Assembly (NCBI GenBank): GCA_902773365.1
Contig: CACYEG010000041.1
Coordinates: 1-22,011, forward strand
Source: an uncultured Erysipelotrichaceae bacterium
GTDB lineage: Bacteria; Bacillota_I; Bacilli_A; RF39; UBA660
Direction of reading: 5' to 3'
Length of the DNA: 22,011 nt
Part shown: positions 7,395 to 13,128 of the stretch, piece after piece
How positions within the stretch are numbered: the stretch's first letter is position 1
Layout: every line of letters starts with the position of its first letter
Made by a program: the position numbers and the translations under genes
The notes under the pieces: model-generated
The model's input: the letters and a program-made list of their open reading frames with translations, nothing else
Told to the model about the DNA's origin: nothing
Database searches by the model: none

Positions 7395-8633
7395 GTGAAG
7401 AATAAAGGGTTTATTGCAACATCGTTAATATATTCGTTTTTTTTAGTTTTTTTAGCTCTTTTAGCAGTTATTTTAAGTAGCTATGTATTTAATGATAAAC
7501 TATTGAGTACTTTTAATAAATCTATTTTAAATCGAATTAATAGAGAAATCGATAGCACTTCTGATAGTCCTTCATACGTACAAGATGTTTTAGACATACT
7601 TCATATTACACCAAATGCCACTAAGCCCAATTTTAATAACCTTGCGATAAGTGACGAAGGAGTATTTATTGCAGATGATAACTTTGGCCCTAGCTACTAC
7701 TATCGTGGGGATGTTACCGATAATTATGTCGTTTTTGGCAATTGGGGAACAGGTAATACTAGACCATTACCAATGTACTGGCGAATTATACGAGTTAACG
7801 GCGATGGATCATTAAGACTGATTTATGAAGGATATAAACTAAGAGATGAACTAAATAAAGATCCAATAAGTACTGTCGCATGGAGTACAAGTAATACATC
7901 AACTGGATATTATAATGCTTTTAGCGGCAAACTTAATGAATTTTACGCCAATAAAATATTAGGTACCAAATATGAAGCAGCTATCAGCGATTCTGGATTT
8001 TGTTCTACGAAGTCATCCACAGTTACAAATGCAAGTAATTGCACTAAAAAAGAAGATAAAATAATATGTAATAATGAAGAAAAGAGTATCGATGATTTTT
8101 CGGATTATGATAAAATTGTAACTTTCTCTCCATCACCTGTTGGTATAAGTCCATCATTAAGTTGTACCAAAGACAACCTATATAGTGTATCGAGTACAGA
8201 AGGAAATGGATTATTACAATATCCAATAGGATTAATAAGTTCAAATGAAATAGTTATGGCAGGTGGTAAATATACAACACAGGAAAATACAGCTTCAGAA
8301 AACTTTTCAAATATTGATTTCTATTTATTCAAGAATTATAATTATTGGACAATGTCAATATATAGTAAAAAAACAAATAATGGTGCTGGAACTTCATTAA
8401 TGTCTATAAAATTTTTAAATAATGCTAATGCAGCGAAACCAAACAACCAAGACGATAGTACATTATATGCTTTTGGATACTCCGAAGATGGAAATCTTGT
8501 AGAAAATGCGTTGGACAATGCAACATATGGACTTTATCCTGTAATCAATCTTAAAGAAGAGTATGTTTCAACATTTGAAGGCGACGGAACTATTTCAAAC
8601 CCATTCATTGGAAAACTAGATAGGGGGGCCTAA
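7395..8633 (+). CDS. Pilin-like surface protein lacking the +5 glutamate
   Basis: This 412-residue protein begins KNKGFIATSLIYSFFLVF: a short basic leader, a Gly and a long hydrophobic helix, as in a type IV prepilin. The position that is Glu in most prepilins (+5 after the Gly) is Ser. A large exported region follows, with 'PMYWRIIRVNGDGSLRLIY' (about 120-140), four Cys residues in the middle, and a C-terminal 'YPVINL...GDGTISNPFIG' end. I regard this layout as typical of surface proteins of gut Bacilli, but I cannot name a family. The start is GTG 7395, because GAGTGA (7384-7389) sits 5 nt upstream; the earlier GTG at 7386 lies within that site. It heads a five-gene pilin-like unit. By analogy with GspK-type pseudopilins, which also lack Glu5, it could sit at the fibre tip; this is inference. 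Confidence 0.8.
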   Translation: MKNKGFIATSLIYSFFLVFLALLAVILSSYVFNDKLLSTFNKSILNRINREIDSTSDSPSYVQDVLDILHITPNATKPNFNNLAISDEGVFIADDNFGPSYYYRGDVTDNYVVFGNWGTGNTRPLPMYWRIIRVNGDGSLRLIYEGYKLRDELNKDPISTVAWSTSNTSTGYYNAFSGKLNEFYANKILGTKYEAAISDSGFCSTKSSTVTNASNCTKKEDKIICNNEEKSIDDFSDYDKIVTFSPSPVGISPSLSCTKDNLYSVSSTEGNGLLQYPIGLISSNEIVMAGGKYTTQENTASENFSNIDFYLFKNYNYWTMSIYSKKTNNGAGTSLMSIKFLNNANAAKPNNQDDSTLYAFGYSEDGNLVENALDNATYGLYPVINLKEEYVSTFEGDGTISNPFIGKLDRGA

Positions 8634-9157
8634 TGAAAAAAGGATTCGTTTTATTAGAAACTATAGCAGTATTATCTATCATTTGTGTTACTTTAATAAC
8701 ATTATATGGTGGGTACGTTCGCATAATTAAAAATGTTAAATTACAAAACTATTATGATAATACCGAATATATTTATAAAGCAAAAACTGTAGGAGATTTT
8801 ATAGCAAATGTAGTTATTGAAAAGCAAATAGCGTCTGATGATCTTTTTATATATTGCAATACTGCAGTTTATCAAACAGAGGAAAATCCTAATCCCACTC
8901 TTGTAACGTGTGATAATTCGGGTTTAGATTATAATGGTTTATTAAAAGAAATGAGGGTTGCAGGAGTTTATATAACAAAATGGAATACTAGAGATATCGA
9001 TACTATGTCACTTCTACAAGTTGAACCAACTACACAAAAATATATTAGACATATTAACGACAAAAAAGGCTCAGGATATAGAATAATTGTCATGTTTAAA
9101 GATAGATTAGATTCTTCAAAGTACCAATATGCTTCCATTAGATATGTACCCAAATAA
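8633..9157 (+). CDS. Type IV pilin-like protein (minor pseudopilin)
   Basis: This 174-residue prepilin-like protein has the processing site KKG/FVLLET with Glu at +5, followed by a hydrophobic helix of about 22 residues. The globular part carries a Cys pair (Cys75 and Cys93) that could form a disulfide. Such proteins are cut and N-methylated by a prepilin peptidase and then built into a type IV pilus, a competence pilus or a type II secretion-like fibre. The ATG overlaps the preceding stop by one base, with a G-rich ribosome binding site (8623-8628). No peptidase, ATPase or platform gene is in this window. Confidence 0.85.
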   Translation: MKKGFVLLETIAVLSIICVTLITLYGGYVRIIKNVKLQNYYDNTEYIYKAKTVGDFIANVVIEKQIASDDLFIYCNTAVYQTEENPNPTLVTCDNSGLDYNGLLKEMRVAGVYITKWNTRDIDTMSLLQVEPTTQKYIRHINDKKGSGYRIIVMFKDRLDSSKYQYASIRYVPK

Positions 9158-9171
9158 TAGGAGGGTTGAAA

Positions 9172-9540
9172 ATGAATAAAAGAGGTTTTACCCTAATCGA
9201 ATTATTAATTATTATAGGTTTGCTAGCACTAATGGGTGGATTTTTTTCTGTAAATATGACTCGAATATTAAATAGAACTAATTCTTCAAACGAGGCAGAA
9301 GCATATACTGAGTTAATTGCAGCAGCAGATGTTTATTTAGCAATGAACAAAGAAGAACTTACACCTTTATATAACGGAGCATCTTCAATAAAAATAAAAG
9401 TAAAAGATTTGAAAAGTGCAGAACTAATCAGCAAGGATTATGCAGTAAATGGAAAAGCGGTAAAAGATAATGCTTATGTTACGGTGAAACTGGGTAGTCA
9501 GGGTGAATTTATTTTCAAAGTTGAAATGAGTGATAATTAA
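9172..9540 (+). CDS. Type IV pilin-like protein, short
   Basis: This 122-residue protein has a classical prepilin start, NKRG/FTLIELL, with Glu at +5, a hydrophobic helix and a small globular domain of about 85 residues without Cys. A short size and a clean class III signal resemble ComGC- or GspG-type major subunits. The start is ATG 9172, because AGGAGGG (9159-9165) lies 6 nt upstream; an in-frame TTG at 9166 falls between this site and the ATG. It is the third gene of the pilin unit, and its TAA shares a base with the next ATG. Its exact role, major or minor subunit, is not decidable here. Confidence 0.87.
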   Translation: MNKRGFTLIELLIIIGLLALMGGFFSVNMTRILNRTNSSNEAEAYTELIAAADVYLAMNKEELTPLYNGASSIKIKVKDLKSAELISKDYAVNGKAVKDNAYVTVKLGSQGEFIFKVEMSDN

Positions 9541-10256
9541 TGAACAAAAAAGGATTTACATTAGTAGAATTAATGGCCGTTATTTTATTATTAACTATTT
9601 TAATAGTATTAGTTATAACAAATGCATCAGCGCCTTTAGATAGTTCTAATAGTATAATAAATAATTCGAAAATTAATGTACTTTTAGCAGCTGCAAAAAA
9701 TTATGCAGAAGACAATATCAATCAATATGCAATGTGTACTTATAGTACCTCTATAACTGATGTTAGACCTTGTATTATAAATATTAGAGATTTAATAGAT
9801 GGTAACTATATTGATGAAGATGATATCAAAGATTTATCTAGTGATTATGCTATCATAGCTTGCTTTAATCCTGATAACACTACAATTTCTACCTATTATA
9901 AAAATCGAGAAAATATTAATTGTAACGATTTAGAGTCACATAGACTACACCTAGATCCACAGATTACATCTGTATATTTTCTAGATACAATTATGATTAC
10001 TTCGTCGATAACAACTACTGGAGCTTTCCAATCTTTAGAGTGTGAAGTAAGTCCTGATAATATAACTAGAGCTAATTGGGCTACTTGTTCGATATCGAGC
10101 GACAATAAGATGCTCAATGTTCAATTTTATGCACAAAATGAATTTCCATATAGTAGTTCACAAAGCTTAACGATAAGGGTTGTCGGAAATTACTTAGACG
10201 ATAATAATACTTTACAGGAAATAACTAAAAATTTCAGATTGATGATATATAGATAG
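9540..10256 (+). CDS. Type IV pilin-like protein, cysteine-rich
   Basis: This 238-residue protein has the prepilin signal NKKG/FTLVELM with Glu at +5. The exported region contains six Cys residues in three close pairs (66/78, 108/128, 168/183), which suggests up to three disulfides and therefore an oxidising or extracellular location. The C-terminal third is rich in Ser and Thr with alternating beta character. Its ATG overlaps the previous stop by one base. It is probably a minor subunit with a larger, disulfide-stabilised head than its neighbours. Confidence 0.85.
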   Translation: MNKKGFTLVELMAVILLLTILIVLVITNASAPLDSSNSIINNSKINVLLAAAKNYAEDNINQYAMCTYSTSITDVRPCIINIRDLIDGNYIDEDDIKDLSSDYAIIACFNPDNTTISTYYKNRENINCNDLESHRLHLDPQITSVYFLDTIMITSSITTTGAFQSLECEVSPDNITRANWATCSISSDNKMLNVQFYAQNEFPYSSSQSLTIRVVGNYLDDNNTLQEITKNFRLMIYR

Positions 10257-10272
10257 GATGGGAGGTAGTATC

Positions 10273-10758
10273 ATGAAAGATAGAGGTTTTACTATATTAG
10301 AACTTTTAGTTAGCATAGTCATACTATCTATTGTTTTGACATTCGCTATGAACTTATTTATAAAAGTTAGATCTGCATATTCTCAAGAGAAAGCAAATAT
10401 AGTAATGGAAATATCAAAAAGTATTATAATTGATGCAGTCATGAGTGATGTAAATAATTTTACAGTGAATAGAGTAAGTTGTAATCAAAATTCCGTTTCT
10501 ATAGCGTATGAGGGAAGCAGTTTAATAATCAAAAGACTTGTCTTTGATACGACAAAAGAAGATTACGATTATATAAAATATACTAACGAAGTAAATACTG
10601 TGTCAATCGTAAGAAAGCTTCCCAAAGGAAGCTTAGTAGGACCAGTAAGTTGTACTAGTAAAGTGGACGCATCAGTAGGAACAATAAATCATATATACTA
10701 TCTAATAAAAGATAAAAACGGAAAAGATTATTCGTTAGATTTATTCATCGTTTCATAG
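10273..10758 (+). CDS. Type IV pilin-like protein, last gene of the pilin unit
   Basis: This 161-residue protein has the prepilin signal KDRG/FTILELLVS with Glu at +5. The pattern is like GspJ or ComGF-type minor subunits, but the family is not assignable by eye. The start at ATG 10273 is chosen because GGGAGG (10260-10265) lies 7 nt upstream; an in-frame ATG at 10258 comes before this site. Two Cys residues lie in the exported part. Its 3' end overlaps the opposite-strand radical SAM gene by 31 bp, and it contains a strong hairpin (10615-10634) that may serve the opposite strand. No terminator of its own is visible. Confidence 0.85.
   Translation: MKDRGFTILELLVSIVILSIVLTFAMNLFIKVRSAYSQEKANIVMEISKSIIIDAVMSDVNNFTVNRVSCNQNSVSIAYEGSSLIIKRLVFDTTKEDYDYIKYTNEVNTVSIVRKLPKGSLVGPVSCTSKVDASVGTINHIYYLIKDKNGKDYSLDLFIVS
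10611..10634 (-). terminator. Candidate minus-strand terminator inside a pilin gene
   Basis: A perfect 8-bp stem, AAGCTTCC (10615-10622) with GGAAGCTT (10627-10634), has a 4-nt loop. On the minus strand the stem is followed by TCTT, so it could stop transcription of the radical SAM gene about 95 nt past its stop codon. The T tract is short, so the call is tentative. Confidence 0.4.
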
Positions 10759-11648
10759 TATTCTCCTTGATATATCGAATGATCAATTAAATAGTTATCT
10801 ATTTCATTTAGTAAAGAAAATTTACCTACAAGCCATTCTGGCTTGTATAATTTTTTTATATTAGGGTTACTAATTATTCTGTGTATAACTATACTTTTAT
10901 TTAATTCTTGCAGCTGTCTTGCAGTTATCGAAATGTATTCTTTCTTAGTAAGAATTGTAAATGGAGATTTCTGATAGTAATCATATAGCTTAGAATCTTT
11001 TTCTATATATAACATATGTATTTTAATTCCCGAAACACCTAAAGAATTCACATATTTAGCTGTCTCAATCATCATTTGGTATGTTTCACCGGGTAAACCG
11101 TTAATAATATGTACAACGGTATCTATATTGGCTTCTTTAAGCCTTTTAACTGCTGAAGTGAACTCAGCCTGTGTGTGATTTCTATTTAATAGTTTTAATG
11201 TCTTATCGTGACATGTTTGAAGTCCTAGTTCTACTGTTAAATAAGTTTTTTTAGATAGATATTTTAAGTATTCAATTACATCGTCTTCAAGGCAATCACA
11301 CCTCGTTCCGATATTTAAACCGACAACACCATTTATCGCAAGTAGAGGCTCATATATAGTTTTCAATCTATCGATACTTGCATATGTATTTGTTCCTGCC
11401 TCAAGGTAGATTATGAATTTGGTTTTCAATTTTGATGCGACAAGAGCCTTAATATTTTCCACTTGTGTAAGTAGATCATCATTTTTATCACCTATGAACG
11501 GAGTATCGCTACAAAATATGCAACCACCGTATCCTTTTTTTCCGTCTTTATTAGGACACGTTAGTCCAGCATCTAAACTGATTTTTATTACTTTTTCACC
11601 AAATTTTTTCCGATAAAACTCGTTTAATGTTGTATAGTGCTTATCCAT
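10728..11648 (-). CDS. TIGR01212-family radical SAM protein (YhcC-like)
   Basis: This 306-residue cytoplasmic protein probably binds a 4Fe-4S cluster and S-adenosylmethionine. The cluster cysteines are Cys31, Cys43 and Cys46, in 'TCPNKDGKKGYGGCIFC', with the long first spacing that marks the YhcC/TIGR01212 group and separates it from the usual CX3CX2C. Further family-like stretches are 'GLNIGTRCDCLEDDVIEYL', 'LTVELGLQT', 'HIINGLPGET' and a C-terminal 'KPEWLVGKFSLLNEIDNYL'. Length is normal for the family, whose biochemical reaction I cannot state with confidence. AGGTGA lies 7 nt before the ATG. It is divergent from the mutase-like gene and overlaps the last pilin gene at its 3' end. Confidence 0.88.
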   Translation of the reverse strand: MDKHYTTLNEFYRKKFGEKVIKISLDAGLTCPNKDGKKGYGGCIFCSDTPFIGDKNDDLLTQVENIKALVASKLKTKFIIYLEAGTNTYASIDRLKTIYEPLLAINGVVGLNIGTRCDCLEDDVIEYLKYLSKKTYLTVELGLQTCHDKTLKLLNRNHTQAEFTSAVKRLKEANIDTVVHIINGLPGETYQMMIETAKYVNSLGVSGIKIHMLYIEKDSKLYDYYQKSPFTILTKKEYISITARQLQELNKSIVIHRIISNPNIKKLYKPEWLVGKFSLLNEIDNYLIDHSIYQGEYYETMNKSNE

Positions 11649-11666
11649 AAATTCACCTGCAAGTAT

Positions 11667-11697
11667 TTTACCACAATCAAAAAAATTGTGTTATAAT
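11667..11697 (+). promoter_or_regulatory. Promoter with dyad, upstream of the mutase-like gene
   Basis: A perfect -10 TATAAT (11692-11697) precedes AGAATGG (predicted start A11705, about 16-nt leader). The -35 is poor (TTACCA at 11668-11673, 18-nt spacer). A 6-bp inverted repeat, CACAAT (11672-11677) with ATTGTG (11685-11690), fills the space between the two elements. It also lies in the divergent upstream region of the radical SAM gene. It could be a regulator site or chance. Confidence 0.5.
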
Positions 11698-11720
11698 AAA
11701 AAATAGAATGGAGGGGTTAG

Positions 11721-13100
11721 ATGAAAAAATGTATTTTGTTATTAATAAATGGTTTTGGAATAGAGAGAAAAGATTCTGTAGAAATATTTAGTGCGTCCTT
11801 AATGCCGAATTTAGACTCTCTTAGTAAGAAATATATTTTTGGTAGTCTTACCTCAATTGTAAATGATTATAATAATGGGTATAGAATATTTAGTATTCCA
11901 CAAGAAAAATCTTCAGTTATGGATGCTGTTGATAGGGCAATTGAAGACAAATCTATAAATTCAAATCAAGGAATATTAAGCCTCGAAAACGATATGCCTT
12001 CTTCTAATAAAATTCATATATTTTATACGATGGAAGATGTTAAAAAATTATTTCAAATTAGAGAACTGTTACATATTATAAATTCGGATAAAAATAAAAG
12101 AATATATTTACATATAGTTTTAATGAGCTCCTCAATTGACGATTATAATGAAATAGATAAAACTATGAGTAAACTTGCTTTTGAGCTAGGTGAATACTGT
12201 AAAATAGGTATTGTTGTCGGAAAAAATAAGATAAGCGAAGAAAATATTACAAAGACAATACTTAGAGAATATGGCGAGCACTGGGTAGAATATGCAAAAA
12301 AAATTGAAACTTTAAAAAGAGATGCAGTTAATCCACAAGACGCAAATGTATTTTATGTAAATGGTGGTTTTCAACTTACAAAAGGTGACAAAGCTTTATT
12401 TTTGAATTATAAGAATGTAGATTTTTCTACATTAACGAGTGTGTTTACATCAAATGGTATAGACCTATATAGTTTATATGAAATGGCTAATTGTGTTCAT
12501 CTTTTTAAAAAAGATGAGCAAAATATAGAGTGTTTTATAAGTAAATTAGAAAAGACAAATAGTAAAGCATTACTATTAACGGATAAAGAAAAAATAAATG
12601 ATATCAATTTCTATCTCAACGGAATGCAAGTAGGTACATCGTCTAAAATGGTATATGCAGTAAGGAATATTAATCTACTAAAAAATAAGGAGTCTTTTAA
12701 AAACTTGTTGGGCGATAACCAATATGATGGAGTAATCATCGATTTTAACATCAGTTCATATAATAAAATAGACGAAATAAAAGCTAAATTAAAGGAAATA
12801 GATGAAATAATTAAACCTTTGGAAGAGGTTAGTATAGAATTAGGAGTAACATTTATAATTAGTAGTCTATTTGGAATGTATGCATCAGTAATGGATGGGC
12901 CAGTTCAAAAGACAGTTAACTTTTCAGGAAAAGTTCCTTGCATAGTAATTAGTAAAGATTTTGACAAAAAAAACTATTCTATAGCGGATAAAGATACATA
13001 CGACTTGTCGGGAGCTTTTCTATCCAGTATAACAGGCCAACAAATAGGTGGAGGTATATTACATAAAAAATCTGCCTTGGAGAAGTTATTAAAAAAATAA
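11721..13100 (+). CDS. Catalytically degenerate phosphoglycerate mutase (GpmI)-like protein
   Basis: This 459-residue cytoplasmic protein follows the outline of cofactor-independent phosphoglycerate mutase (alkaline phosphatase superfamily) from end to end: 'LLINGFG...MPNLDSL' at the start, 'DRAIEDKS', 'HIVLMSSS', 'KALFLNY', 'NFYLNGM', 'YDGVIIDFN', 'GVTFIISS' and 'KVPCIVIS' near the end. The functional residues are missing. The metal-binding Asp of LDGxG is Asn10. The nucleophile loop GNSEVGH has no counterpart. DGRD reads MSSS, RPDR reads YKNV, and the C-terminal TADHGN reads ISSLFGM. The scaffold is kept while active-site motifs are gone, so it is unlikely to be a mutase. Length is slightly below the usual 510 or so. 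It is a single-gene unit with its own promoter and a shared bidirectional terminator. Role unknown, possibly regulatory or structural. Confidence 0.75.
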   Translation: MKKCILLLINGFGIERKDSVEIFSASLMPNLDSLSKKYIFGSLTSIVNDYNNGYRIFSIPQEKSSVMDAVDRAIEDKSINSNQGILSLENDMPSSNKIHIFYTMEDVKKLFQIRELLHIINSDKNKRIYLHIVLMSSSIDDYNEIDKTMSKLAFELGEYCKIGIVVGKNKISEENITKTILREYGEHWVEYAKKIETLKRDAVNPQDANVFYVNGGFQLTKGDKALFLNYKNVDFSTLTSVFTSNGIDLYSLYEMANCVHLFKKDEQNIECFISKLEKTNSKALLLTDKEKINDINFYLNGMQVGTSSKMVYAVRNINLLKNKESFKNLLGDNQYDGVIIDFNISSYNKIDEIKAKLKEIDEIIKPLEEVSIELGVTFIISSLFGMYASVMDGPVQKTVNFSGKVPCIVISKDFDKKNYSIADKDTYDLSGAFLSSITGQQIGGGILHKKSALEKLLKK

Positions 13101-13128
13101 AAATAGGTATAACGCCTATTTTTATTTT
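13094..13128. terminator. Bidirectional terminator between two convergent genes
   Basis: A perfect 14-bp stem (13094-13107 with 13115-13128) has a 7-nt loop and A/T-rich outer arms giving T runs in both directions. Both stop codons, TAA of the plus gene (13098-13100) and TAA of smc on the minus strand (13122-13124), are inside the stem. Confidence 0.88.

Noticed and set aside
11721..13100. Annotation as an active GpmI
   Set aside because: Metal ligands, nucleophile loop and substrate-binding motifs are all missing.
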